Of a stretch of DNA of 64,000 bases, positions 1 to 12,559 are shown piece after piece. Below the pieces are notes generated by a model, which had not been told where the DNA came from, did not search any database, and saw only the letters and a list, made by a program, of their open reading frames with translations. The translations under genes were made by a program, and so were the position numbers. Numbering within the stretch: position 1 is the first letter of the stretch; each line of letters opens with the position of its first letter. The DNA is taken from the NCBI GenBank assembly GCA_000181795.3, contig CM012954.1, positions 10,927,422 through 10,991,421 on the forward strand, written 5' to 3'. The DNA comes from Trichinella spiralis. Taxonomy: Eukaryota; Nematoda; Enoplea; Trichinellida; Trichinellidae.

Positions 1-2339
1 CACAATAACAAACCAACAGTGAATACGAGCATGCGAACGTTTCCACCCCCCAACTGCAATAAAATATTATTAATATTTATTATTTGTGCTGCATATTATT
101 CTCGCCATTTACTGTTTCTTCTTAATAAATTTCTGTGGAATTTCACAACAGTTTCCGATAATACTTTTTTTGTGGAAAAAAATGAAAATTTTAAAACTGA
201 AAATTCGAAAGGTTCGAACAAAAATTTAAATATATGCTGCTGATTAATGTTTTGTTTAAAATTTGGGAAAATTTCTATCAAGAAATATCAGCACACAAGG
301 GAAATTTTGTTGTCTCAATATTAGATCATATTTATACCAAATAATATAACTGAGATAAGCAACTTGAAAATGAATAAGCGCATTTTTTTCTAAAAACTAT
401 TGCACACTTTCTTAGCTCTGTATTACTCTTCAATTTTGTCTGTAACCACGCAAGTGAACGAACGTATAACACTCGAATAAAAATTTGCATGCATTTTCTG
501 GTAAACAACTCTTACTATGCCTGCTGTTCATTAGGTCCAGAAAAGAAACTTTACGCAAATGTTAGCCTAAAATCATTGAAACAGCAAACAATCAACAATC
601 AACAACAACAAAATCAGTATATGACTTTCAACTTCACAATATGAAATGTCATGATATTCTCCATTTCTAGGTGCTATTAAATTGACGAAAAATGCATGTG
701 AAATGGAATTATATATATAAGTATATGTAATAAGAGTTCAAGCTTGTAATTTGCTTTAGCTGCAAAGCAAACAATGTCAAGGCCACATTTAAAAATTTGC
801 ATGTTAACGAGACGACGCATAAGAGTGATGAAATAATTGGACCCGACATCAAACAGCTTTTCAACTGAATTCATAATTTTGTTTAATTTTAGTAATATAA
901 TTGTCAATATTGGAAACGTCTATCTCATATATTGCTGTTGACATGATTTTACATTTAAGGATGTGAAAATTATGTTTGCTGAACACAATGAAAATTACGC
1001 GCTGTAGTTGTTTAGCAGAATTTTCATGGAAAGTTTATGTATCAGAACTTATCAAAGAACATTTTAAAATAGTAATGCCCAGTAAACGTTGCTATACAAC
1101 TTATACGTGATATGTTGATAAATTATGAATGTAACATCAATTCTACTGTTTAATTTTTAACTAATAACTAGATGAGTTAAAAAAATGCAAATTACCACAT
1201 TCAGCATTCTCTCGTTGATCTGATTTTATAAATCTTCATTACGATAGTAATAAAATGTAGAAAACTTTGAAAAATTATTATAAATAGTGATCACAGACGG
1301 GTGTATGATGAAAAGAGAAATATATAAAGAAAAAACATTTCTTATATGAATGACCAAACTTCCTTGTCTTTGATAAAAATTACGTCAACTAATGTTATGT
1401 AATTAAAAATTTTCCACCAATGAAATAAAAAATATTGCAACTAATCAAGAAAGAATAATGTGGATCAGACAAGAGAACCAATTGTTTGACGTCATAAGCA
1501 TGCAATGAGTACTCAATTTCTAACAACCAGTGAAAAAAGGGGCCAATATTATTACCGGTGAAGACCATCCCAGGCGCAAATTGGCATTGGGAAGAAAACT
1601 ACGACCTAATGTAATCGGATCCTGATGTTTTATGCAACCTGTGAATAACAGGATAACATTTAATCCATTAAATGGTTGGCGTCTATTCCATATATCTGTG
1701 AAGTCTTCGGTCGTCAGCTGCCTTCATCATATCATGATGAGCTGGCAATGACACGGTAAATGATCAGCACAATGACGCCGAAATTACCATAATTAATTGG
1801 CCGATTCGGTGGGTCTGATGTACGGATGTGAATATGACTACGAAAATTGGAAATAAGAAGGACTCTCCACGTCAGGAAATTCAGTCATGTGAACGCACTA
1901 ATACTCAATCTGGTCTCTCTGTTCAACTGTAATTTTATGTGCGATGTAAACTGAATTATCCTGCTTCGCTTCAATCATGTTCGTAGTATTGCTTTCGTTA
2001 GAATCAACACACTCCACTAAAAAATCAGATTTTCATTTTAACCTTAAATATTTTTCTAGAACTACAACGATAACCTGCCGACGCTTAATATTACAGTAAT
2101 GAAAAATTGCAGCAACTTTAATTTCTCAAACGAAGAAAAGAATTAACATTTCTGTTAAATAAACTAACAGAAAATAAGAAATATATATATACATTTTTCC
2201 ATATTTTGATTAATTACAAAGTATTTTTGAGTAGTACTTAATTTTCAGTAACTTACTTTTCGAAACTGTAGTGTTATTTCCGACTGTCATTTGGTTGGTT
2301 TTCATCGTTGAAATTATTGGAAGATAGTATCAATTTGAA
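1..2339. other. Gene-free AT-rich interval
   Basis: No exon or gene can be supported here. Open frames are short, AT-driven and lack recognisable protein motifs. The only part with different composition is about 1550-1900, which is less AT-rich and listed separately as a possible decayed LINE. The last 100 bases lie just upstream of the Tudor gene and presumably hold its promoter and leader, but no clear motif was seen. Confidence 0.6.
1550..1900 (-). mobile_element. Possible decayed non-LTR retrotransposon (LINE) 3' fragment
   Basis: This stretch is less AT-rich than its flanks. On the minus strand, around 1760-1690, a short frame reads HHDMMKAADDRRLHRYME. That resembles the end of LINE-encoded reverse transcriptases, where a pattern like A-x-DR-x-x-W-R precedes the stop codon. 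The supposed tryptophan is histidine here. No reverse transcriptase core, poly(A) tail or target-site duplication was found. It could equally be a chance resemblance in unique DNA. Confidence 0.2.
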
Positions 2340-3092
2340 ATGGATTCAGCATCAGATACACTTTATAATTACGAAATTGCCACGTACTACAAAGAACAGG
2401 AAGAATTTTTGAATGATAGCACATTCGGGACACCACTGATCGAACACGCCCGATTTCAAGCAGTTGTAACAAACTGGAGTACTCCAGATCATTTTCATGT
2501 TAATTTTATGATTTTTAAAAGTAAGCAAACCGACATGGATAGAAAAATGGATGTTTTTTATAATGAAACGAAACATCTACCTAATGTCAATTTTGAATCG
2601 ATGACCAAAATTAATGCTGTGGGATTGCCGGTCGCAGTGTTGATAAATCAGAAGTGGACGAGAGGTATAATTACTTGTAAAGTTGACAATTCATTCCGAA
2701 TTCTTCACGTAGACGTTGGCATTCAAACTATTGAGCAGTTGGACAGAATTCGACCGTTATACTGCCAATTTGCAGAATTACCACCGTTGGCGTTCAAATG
2801 CTATCTTCGAGATTTAAAGCATGGTGTTCTAAATGAATATATAATGCAGAAACTTGACAGAGTCATGGTAAAAGACAAAGAATTTGACTGCGAAATTTCT
2901 AGTTGGGACAAAATATCGTCATTACCGGTAAAGATGTATGAGCTAGGTAGTTCCGTAGATGTTATTGATGTGCATTTGTCTTCGTACTTTAAAAAGCAGC
3001 AACGTAGATTGGCTCAACGACAAAGAGATCTGGAACAACAGAAACAGCGACAAAAGTGGTACGTCGAAAGTGAAAGTGACGAATCAATGTGA
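2340..3092 (+). CDS. Tudor-domain protein, single exon
   Basis: The product is 250 aa with no intron. Residues about 40-160 look like an extended Tudor (Tudor/SN-like) domain: a strand with VVTNWSTPDHFHVNF, then GLPVAVLINQKWTRGII, then a V-D-V-G turn (HVDVGIQTIEQLDRIRPL), and the typical L-P-P-L-A-F-K-C after it. In the family this fold binds dimethyl-arginine tails, often of Piwi-type proteins in germ granules; that role is inferred. The C-terminal 40 residues are a charged Gln/Arg-rich helix ending in acidic serines. No helicase, KH or LOTUS domain is attached, so it is short for a TDRD protein. The ATG is the first in the frame and follows AT-rich DNA without a clear splice acceptor. Its lack of introns contrasts with most of its neighbours and allows a retrocopy origin. 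Another possibility is one exon of a larger gene. Confidence 0.72.
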   Translation: MDSASDTLYNYEIATYYKEQEEFLNDSTFGTPLIEHARFQAVVTNWSTPDHFHVNFMIFKSKQTDMDRKMDVFYNETKHLPNVNFESMTKINAVGLPVAVLINQKWTRGIITCKVDNSFRILHVDVGIQTIEQLDRIRPLYCQFAELPPLAFKCYLRDLKHGVLNEYIMQKLDRVMVKDKEFDCEISSWDKISSLPVKMYELGSSVDVIDVHLSSYFKKQQRRLAQRQRDLEQQKQRQKWYVESESDESM

Positions 3093-6000
3093 CCAGAACA
3101 TGTGCGTTATTTATTTCATTTTTGTTATAAAGCAGCTTTGATCAGTACGATGAAATTGTAGCACATAAAGTGCCACTTTAATGTTTTCATTTCATAGTTT
3201 GTTTGAATTTATAAGTAAAACTGCCATTTATATATAGCCTCTTCTTGTGTATTAGAGTTTAATTTGAAAAAACATTCGCTGTTATTATTGTAAAAAAATG
3301 GTCGAAAAATTTGTTAATGTTGGCTAATCAGCTATGACCCCAGTACCTGTCAGCTTCAGCTGCGCCGTAGCTTGAAGCATATATCGCACGTTTATATCAT
3401 AGTATTCAAAGCTTACATACAGTTTATAATTAATCATTTAGATACGTATAAATATGAACGTGAACCTCAAATGTAAATGTGAGTGTGTGTGTGTGTGTGT
3501 ATGCGCGCGAAAATGTGTTTTATATGGTACGGCTAATTTATTACAGTAAAACATGCTAACTAAAACACCCAAAGCGTACCTGAAAACACGTTCTACAATA
3601 AATCATACCCGCAGTGAAATGATGAACCCGTATATATATATTGTGCTATCGTATCAATACAGTTAATGCAATTAATCAAATTGGAAAGTGTTCTTCTCCG
3701 CATATTTTAAACATAATAGTTATGTTTTAATTTGAACTTACAATTGAAATAACATACACTGAAAAATTAACTGCATTTCATGTTTACAATTGGTAAACAA
3801 TTTGCATAATAGTTGAACCACTGACGTAAAAGAAACAAAATCTAATCTGAAGATAAGTATATTTTTGAGCAAAAATAAAGAAAGCAGTGATGATCTTCTG
3901 CTTGTTCTAAGAATATAATAACAGTTCAACACATCTGTTTCTTGTTGGCACTGTAGAAAAGGCAACTTATAAATAAGCATAGATTCATCGGAGCTAAAGC
4001 ATCTGTGTCGAAGTTGGAAATTGCCGTTTGTTCTGATCAAGAGATCTGATAATCATCAAGAGCCGTTAATGTGAATAGAAACGAATCCGGCTTGTCTTAA
4101 TCATCATGTATGCATGTATATTAATGAAAAGATTATTCACAGTTCATGGTGAACTCACTTAACTGATGAAAAGATTCAACAATTCCTACTTTTCTCATGG
4201 AAATTCCATACTGACTGAGCTTAATCAGTGCTGTATACGAGCTGCGAAATTAATAATGCGGCAAGAATTAGCAACGGAATTCTACGCAAAGTAAACAATT
4301 CGTTTTCTAATCAGTTTCATCATAAAGCAATGATTACTCAATCACGTCAGAGAAGAAGTAAAGCTAAGCTATGGTCAAAGCGGAATTTTAATGCTTATTC
4401 TCTTTTGTCAAATTAACATGTTCAACCGACTTTTCAGAACAATTGTATAAATTAACACGAAATTATTCTTATGAATTCCATTACTTTAGCTATGCAGTAC
4501 TTATCGTTGTGTTACAATTCATAATTTACATATAAAAGTATTTTCAAGCACTTTCTAAAACACAAATATCTTCTTTGAAATGGGTAAGCGATCATTTTAT
4601 GATCCGAAATTGAAAGCTGAGAAAAACGCGACCGACATAGCATTATCGAAATTGTCCAGAAATGGTTTTTGTGCTTTGAAAATGTACTAATAAATTGAAA
4701 TATGAATTTCACTTACCGAAGCAAAACAAAAGTTCAGCATACTTTAATATTCTTCAAATTTAGTCATTTTCATAGTAAATGAAAATTGATGGATTTCTTG
4801 ATTGATCTGTGTAACAGCGAACAACATATTCGTCATGTGAACTTTGCATAAAAAAATCAGAGTTTAAGAAAAGCTGAAAAGGACTAATATTATATTCAAA
4901 AATACTGTACAGTATAGGGCATTCAGTTTTCAGGTTCAATTTCTTCTTGATTTGCTTCTTGCGGTGAGAAGCTTTTTTATCCTTTTGCATGAATTGTTGC
5001 AGAACGATTCATATGTTTTTTTCCATTGTAAATCTGTCCATTGAACACTTATTGGTTGATTTACTTGTGCCAACATGTGTTTGCCATCATGATGATGTTA
5101 GATGTGGTAAGTACACTTGCTGATAAGTTCATTTTTTGGACAACAGTTGCATACAAAGTTCAAACGTGCTTCAATTATGCTTCAAAATTTAAAAATTGTG
5201 CAACGATATATTGTGTGCAACTTTGCAAAAGCTGCACATTGATAATTGATTGTGATGTTAAATTTTTTGAATAGTATGCTGGCAAAGTTTTTCAACAATT
5301 ACATACCTAATAGCAGCAGCTCGCAGCTTTTGGTCACTCAGTGCTTGTCATAGGTCATCGCAAAAATCGTTTGTTTACAGTGAAAAAATTCCAGTGCTCA
5401 ACGAAAGGGTAACCTTAACACTGAAAATTTATTCGAAATATTTGAAATGTATCTAAAAACGTGTAAAAAGATTTCAGAAACACAAAAAATAAGAAAAAAC
5501 TGCACACATTGTTTAAATTTTGTTGATAGCTGCCAGCAAATTCAGAAATACATGCAACATATTTCATGCAGTTCCACGAAAATTTATTATCAAACCGTTA
5601 AATAATTTTTTACCTATATTAAAAGTAAACAATTCAAAAAAATTTCACAATGCTTTTTATCTATCTATCTATCTATCTTTATCCAAAGAGTTATCATTGA
5701 CAAAACATGCATTGAAACCAAAAAGAACAAACATGATTCACACAGGATCAGATAGATATCAACGGAACAGAATGAATGATCGGTTTTATAATTGAACACT
5801 TGCTTATTCATTGGCTCTGATTCATTTGATGGCAAATAAATTTTCCACATCAGTTATTGGACTTGCTATTTATTAAATGATCAATAATAAAATACCAAGA
5901 TATGCAATTTTTTTCGATAATAACGAAATGAGATGGAAGAGTTATTTGGAATATTTTCTAATAAAGTATGTCGAGTACAAAAAAGCACTAAGGCAGAATT

Positions 6001-6548
6001 AAGTAATAAAGTCAGCAATGGAATAAAGATTTAGATAATTAATATGCTACAAAAACCAGTGTTATAAGACAAAAAAATATTCACCAAGAAAATTGATCAG
6101 AAAAATACTTCTAAACTGAGCTGCTGTGTTGGCTATATTTGTGAATCAAACCCAACTGTATGAGTGAAACTGTTCATTCAATTAATTACTTGAGCTTTTA
6201 AAACAGTAAAACCAAAGATTATTGTTCGAATAATTTTTACAATTGTTTAATAAAACATTTAGTTTATGTTTGAATGAATCGAATTTTTAAAAGTTGATTA
6301 GAAAATTTTATTTACAAATTCTCACTCATTGCAGAAATAGTGTGTGTACAACAAAGCGGAGAACAAGCACAAAACTTACCGCCTTTTTATCTATTCAGAC
6401 AGTTGAGAAGTGATACAGTTCAAATACTGGGAAGTAAGCTAGATATTCATAAAATATTAAATAATGGAAAAAAAAGTTCCATAATCAATAATAATAATAG
6501 CAAGATTGAGTTGTTTTTCTAAATTTTACCAGATGATGATGATGATGA
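3093..6548. other. Gene-free AT-rich interval with short simple repeats
   Basis: Convergent intergenic DNA between the Tudor gene (+) and the PH gene (-). It includes a GT run at about 3482-3500 and an ATCT run at about 5659-5678. Open frames of 60-100 codons occur but show no motif, no exon-like composition and no splice borders that join. Nothing else was recognised. Confidence 0.6.
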
Positions 6549-7310
6549 TCAAGAAATGAACTTTTCATGCCCAGAATAGGAAAAGGTGTGGTGTTTCAGC
6601 TGGTTGAGATTCATGCTTTGGTGTTTTGATTGACTTGCAACCGGTGTTTCAATCAAATTACAGTTCGCAGTGTACACCAAGCTGGTCAATTTAGTCGGTT
6701 CCAAATATGGGTTCATTTTCGATTGACCATTAAGCTGATGAGCGTCATTGGAAAATTGGTCTGGCATTGTCGCGAGCCAGTAAGCTTCCCAACGCAACGG
6801 ATCGTTGGTAATTCTGCCGGTCGCTCTGAGTTCTTCAACAATTTGCATAGCAACTGGCCGTTTGCCCAACTTGGGCGGAAGTACACGCCCTTCGACAGTC
6901 TTGGCAATGCAGTGCAACCAGCTTCTCAAATCCGACTCGCTGGTAGCCGCCAACCAATGCACGTGCACATTCCTGCCGACTGTTGGAATGGCGATCAGGC
7001 AATTTTCATCGAATCTATCACCATAACCACGTCGGCTGAAATTCGACGGCTGATATTTGCGACAAGCAGCACCGAATGCGATCATCAAAGCCGACGTTTC
7101 CAGCAGTACTTGGAAATGTTCCTTGACGCAGCGACTGTCCTTGTAGACGTAAAGCTGAGAATCCGCATGCAACACTGCCCAGGCTTCATTCCAAACTTTA
7201 CGTCCGAAAAATGTCGACGAATAAAGCAGCACCTTGCCTTGTTTGAGAATCATTTTCGACTGTTCACCACCACCACCAATTCGATACTTGTTCCGCTTAT
7301 TGGTGGACAT
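6549..7310 (-). CDS. PH-domain protein
   Basis: One open exon encodes 253 aa from the ATG at 7310. Residues about 20-140 read as a pleckstrin-homology domain: MILKQGKVLLYS as strand 1, W-N-E-A-W-A-V-L-H-A strand 3, QLYVYKD, and the closing amphipathic helix with its invariant tryptophan (SESDLRSWLHCIAKTVEG). PH domains bind phosphoinositides or proteins at membranes. The remaining 110 residues match nothing I recognise and no partner domain is present, so it may be an adaptor. The open frame extends 14 codons upstream, but a good acceptor (TTTTTTCAG) ends at 7320, nine bases before this ATG, so the upstream part is probably intron or outron. A long plus-strand frame over the same bases is treated as a shadow. 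The exact family remains unknown. Confidence 0.72.
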   Translation of the reverse strand: MSTNKRNKYRIGGGGEQSKMILKQGKVLLYSSTFFGRKVWNEAWAVLHADSQLYVYKDSRCVKEHFQVLLETSALMIAFGAACRKYQPSNFSRRGYGDRFDENCLIAIPTVGRNVHVHWLAATSESDLRSWLHCIAKTVEGRVLPPKLGKRPVAMQIVEELRATGRITNDPLRWEAYWLATMPDQFSNDAHQLNGQSKMNPYLEPTKLTSLVYTANCNLIETPVASQSKHQSMNLNQLKHHTFSYSGHEKFIS

Positions 7311-7319
7311 TGTTTTCTG

Positions 7320-9485
7320 CTGAAAAAATTCCCTTTGAACAATACCAACCAACCAACGTTGCTATGTTGGAAATGGCTTAAAAAAAGTGACTAATGGGGA
7401 CAATTTCGCTTGCCTACATAACATACACACTCCAACCACGGCGTTTCTTCTGCTCGTTCAACCTGATCAATGATGATGACGTGGCAAAGCAAACAAAGCA
7501 CCGCCAGACAAACGTTCCAATGTTGACCAACACCAACACTATTGCAAAAGTTGATTCACCAACTGACCTTGCCACCTCTGCTTCTCAAGCCAAAAATGAA
7601 ATGCCGCCAATGAATTGAAATGGTCGAACAACTAACTAACTAACTAACTCACTGTCCATCAAGAAAAGCTTAATGTGAAGCATTTTGCTGGTCATCGACC
7701 TCGACCCAACAACTCTAACATCTTCTAATCCAGTCCAAAAATCACTGACCCAAAATTTCCACATGTGAAAAGCTTATGCATGGCGCAATTTTACCAGCTT
7801 TTGTTTGCATTTCAGTTGTGTCGTGTCTACCATCGAAAAACCATCATCACCATATATCAATGAATCAATCAGATACTATCATTGAATGCAGTATGCACAT
7901 GAAAAGAATTTCTTTTTTTCACTTTTCATTTTATCGAACTCATCATCAATCAGATAAACATCTATCTACTAACCAGTAAGTACATTATTGAAATAATATC
8001 AAAGTCATCATCAAGCAAATGATCACCTTTTGTTGCTATTGATGCTCAACAATGACTCATGTTTATTAATGTGTAATTGGAAATCAATGTACGCCCATCA
8101 ATTTGGTTGTTGCTTTTTTTCCATTGTCCGCTTTAGAAATTACACCAATAGATGAGTTCAATATCGGATATTATTCATTAATCTATCTATCTATCTGTGC
8201 TGCATTATTCACTGTGATGATGAAACGTTCATCGTTACTGTGACGTAATCCAATAAGTAGAAGAGGAACAATAAAAGTTACTGGGTAAAAATGCCAAATC
8301 ATGAATGAATCAACTTATTATTGTTCAACAAAAACCCTTTCATCACATACATATGTGAAATAATCGGCCAATTTGAAAATAAAAAAAACCAACAGCCAAT
8401 CTAGTATTAGCATCACAACAATGGAATTTTTTTCATCATTACTATTCTAATTCTAGTTGCTGGTAGCATAGTATTTCACTTTTTGTAAATAAACAAATCA
8501 TTTCGACGATGTAATGAACATATGCATTCAACGACCTGTGCTTAATCTGCAAAGCATTAAATTTTTATAAAAAATCTCAGAGCCTATTCATTTTGCAGTT
8601 GACACGTTTCTCAGGATTTTATTCAAAAAGAAAAAAAAAGAAAGAAGCTATTTTAAGGAGTGCCCAAATAATATTGATCATAAAAAAATGAAATCTAATT
8701 TTGTTTGTTAGTTTGTTTCTTTTTTTCCTACTATTTGTTTGATCTTGGGCTTTTGTCATCGATGAAAGAAATACATTTTGAAAGCAACTTTTGTTAGTAT
8801 GCAGTAAAAAGTTTTGCAATTTGCACTTTGCAATAACTAACTATTACATCGCTACTATTGAAAATTCAGGCTATTTGTTCAACTTGTTTATGCTAATGTG
8901 TTCTCGTTTCCAACTGAGTTGTCATTTTTTATAAAATTATTCCAATTAAATTCTTTAAACTCATATTTAAATATATATAACTACCAGAACTAATTTACAA
9001 TGAACTTACCAAATGGCAGATGAAAAATGTTTTTCAAAAAATCACCAACATGATTTTGCTTCATTTTACTGACGAGTTAAAACCTGAAAATTAGAAAGAT
9101 TTTTTTACAATTTCCACATGCATAACAAGTTCAAAAAGTTCAAAAAATAAATAATTACCTGATATAAATATTGCTGCAATTGAGTTGCACGTAGTACTGC
9201 AAAAAGAAAAAAAATCAGCAGTGAAAATTTATCGTTGATTTACAAAAAAAGGTGAACAGAACGATGATTTATTGAACGTAAACTTACGTATATATATGTA
9301 TATAAATAGAAAAATGCTAATTCTGTTTTAAAAAAGTCAATTGGAACGAAAATACCAAAGACAGCATATAATATACATGCATGAATTTATAAAAATTCCA
9401 ATTAATGTGTAGCGTAAAAAAATATCGCTCCAATTGTAATGATGAAGCATGAAGGAAAATCAATCTGCTGTCTACGATGAGATCG
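7320..9485. other. Gene-free interval
   Basis: Upstream region of the PH gene and downstream region of the SLC6 gene. It contains a short ACTA-type repeat (about 7630-7650) and an ATCT run near 8180. Short frames lack motifs. No exon, RNA gene or mobile element was recognised. Confidence 0.55.
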
Positions 9486-12400
9486 TCAAATTCTGGCAAG
9501 ACGGTGCACCAGAAATTGTTTCAGAACAAGTATTTTCTTGTTCATCAATGTATTCTTGTTTGGTAAAATTCTGATGCCACTTTTCTGTAGCTTGAAAATA
9601 TTTGTAAAATTTACATTTAGCATCGACCTAAATGAAAGTTCAAAAAATATACATTTAAATAAAAATTCCGTATAGTCACCCATGTAGATGATGTGAATAA
9701 CATGATCAATTTGTATAACGCCACCAGTACAACTGGAAGAAGAGTTGAAAATGCAATCACCCAGCCAAGTATTTCCGCCCAAAGCGGATATACGTAATTT
9801 CCGTATGTTGTTGTGCTGTACTGCAAAAAATTGAAAATCAAAACACCCTGAAAAAAAATAAACAGTTGAATTAATTCATGATTTTAAATTTCAATTTAAA
9901 ATATCAAACATTACTATCAAACAAGCCGGAGTTAAAAATGCCCAACTCAGTTTGTAAAAGCCAGATGCAGGGTAGCCCAAAATTTTCCAAAATAATGACG
10001 GTGCTTTACCAAGCATTCTTTCGTACAAAGCGGCGTACTTTTTGACACCTCAACGTATAAATAAATAAATAAAAAACTCCAGCGCAATTGACAAGAGCAT
10101 TTTATTACAGTGCTATCATATTTTTACAGAACCAAAATAAAATAAACTGAGTTTTTCAAATCAACTAAACAACAGAAATAAATATGAATATAAAATATAC
10201 GCTTACCAAATATGTAAGCCACGACGATAACCTCAATCAAACATTGCAATAGCAGTGGCCAACCACCTGCGAAAGTATCCAACAAATTCAAAATGTAAGG
10301 ACCACCCTGGAATTTTGCAAAACAGCACTTAATTGTTGAAATCATTTCTGTTGAAGCAATTACAATACTCACATTTGTAACCATGATGAGTCCTATCAAG
10401 TAGGATACAGCACAAACAAAAGCAACAGTTGTCACTTTCCAACACGGTTGACGCAAAAAAGGCCACTGGTCAATAATCGCAGTAATGACAACTTGCACTT
10501 GAACAATCTGTTGCACATACAGATTGTTAATTTTAGAATGGACCTTTAATAAAACGGCAACCAGAATTATATACCTGAGTATCAATTGCCATTAAGATGA
10601 CTGTAAAAAAGAACAAAGATGACCAGAGTTGTGAAACAGGAAGTGAAGATAAAGCGTACGGATATGCAACAAATAGCAGACCAGGACCACTTTCAGCAAT
10701 CTGTTCTACTGTTGTGTCCAGCTGCCCAGATATGTATCCCAGAATGCTGAACACAACTAAACCAGAAAGCAGACTGGTAAAGATATTTCCAATTGTAATG
10801 ACCACGGTATCTCTGAAAAGAACAGTCAACTGGTTAATGAATTAAAATAATAATGCAGTTGAATTTTAGCTTGAAAATGTTTTTTATTGTGATCATTCGC
10901 AATAATATATAATTACCGTAAAATGTTGTTGTTTGTTGGACTGTAACTTGCCAACGTCGATAAACCACCTGCTCCAATACTCATAGAAAAGAACACCTGT
11001 ATAGCAGCATCTCCCCATACCTGGTAAATTAGTGAGCGTAAATGAATTGTCGATGGATTGAATTTTCGATTTGCTTACTTCTGAAGAGGTTAAACGACTG
11101 AAATCAGGGATAAGAAAAAATTCTATTCCTTTCATAGAATTTGTCAACAACAACCCTCGAATCAGCAGTACAAGCAACAAAATGTAAGGTACAGTTGCCA
11201 GCACGTATATAACCTACAAAAGCTCAAAAACAGTCAACACAAAACCACTCATAGAAGTGGAATTTTCCTATACCTTTCCGGCCGATTTGATCCCTCTTAT
11301 AAGTATAGCGAAAACCATCACCCATGCTGCGAGTAGACATATCGACAAGTTGCCATTCAAGGTTCCTATATTATCGATGCCGTCGCTGATTTGAAGCACT
11401 TCACGACTGTAAGTGTAGATCAAAAAATGAAAAGAAAAAAAATTGTTTTCAAATTTCACTCGCATAACAAAAGTGACTTGCTCAAAATATTCTTGCGATG
11501 GATTGGATCGGACTGTCGTGTTCCAATAATAAACAGAATTGTTTGCATTTCGGATACCAATTGCCAAGTCCGATTCATTATGGCAACGCCCTCTCCAGTA
11601 AATTTGCTGTTCTTTGACGCATCTGTCGTAGACGGGTTTGTCGAAGCAAGCTTTAAATATTCGACATTTATTACAAATATTAATCAAAATTTTATAACAA
11701 ATCAAGAAAAAAAATTAATAAATAATTTCATCAGTTTTGGAAGATAAATATAAATTTCATTTCGTTACTTTTCTTTATATAGTAAGGTCATTTAAGAAAA
11801 GTCATCTATCATCATTTATGTGTACAGTTACAAATTTGAAAAGCAAATGACAGCTAAAACTGATAAAAAAGAACACAAAGCTATCTATTATTTTTCATGG
11901 AAAACATTAATTGGTTGCGGGGAAAATTGCATATTTAAACAAGTAGATTTGAAAATTTGTTCAAGGCAAAAATACAAATTAAAAAATAAAATTGTTACTG
12001 TCAGTGTTCCACGAGTTGTAGCAGTGATTCCATGGAAGTTCTGCTGAGAAAGATGCGGTGAAATAGTAAATCGCCCAACAAAGGATGACATTATAATACA
12101 ACGCAATCATAAATGAAGTCAACACCATCACATAGCCGAGACCTATTTCAAGGGGGTTAAAATAATAATTTCAGTATTTTCAATCATACTGACAAAAAAT
12201 GAAACTAATATACCTGAAAAAAGTGGACAAAGAGCTTCGAACAATTGATGGGATGCAAGTGATGAATATTGGCCAAGACCAAGCTCTAGATAGGCCATTG
12301 GAGTTCCGGCGATGATGATGATAAAAATGAAGATCAGAAAGAATGCGGCTAAACAAGCATGTGGATAATTTTCTGGATTATTTGTGATTTATTTGTGCTT

Positions 12401-12559
12401 TTTGGCAATACCTCCTCCGTTTCGTCCACACAAGTAGGGAAATCGCCAAATGTTGCCCAAGCCGACCGCATATCCCAAACAGGAAAGCATGAACTCTGTC
12501 GCAGAGGCCCATTTATCTTTCTCATTTATGAATGTTTTCTTCTTTTGCTCATCTTTCAT
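9486..12559 (-). CDS. SLC6-family Na+/Cl--coupled neurotransmitter or amino-acid transporter
   Basis: Thirteen exons join in frame to about 615 aa: 12559-12412, 12348-12214, 12142-11999, 11650-11482, 11406-11274, 11213-11079, 11020-10917, 10812-10575, 10507-10373, 10306-10207, 10048-9915, 9847-9680, 9590-9486. The protein shows the SLC6 (SNF) core of 12 membrane helices. TM1 reads [21 protein letters not shown], the first outer loop has [12 protein letters not shown], and TM8 has [17 protein letters not shown]. The TM1 position that is Asp in amine carriers is Gly here, so amino-acid, GABA, glycine or orphan type is more likely than monoamine. Intron 4 (11481-11407) fits only as a GC-AG intron, with donor GA|GCAAGT. 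An acceptor ends ten bases before the ATG. The last exon (34 residues) is the least certain, since its GTGACT donor is weak. The subfamily cannot be settled by eye. Confidence 0.9.

Noticed and set aside
6630-7394. A 254-codon plus-strand frame over the PH gene
   Set aside because: No motif; the minus strand shows a clear PH domain with an acceptor just before its ATG.
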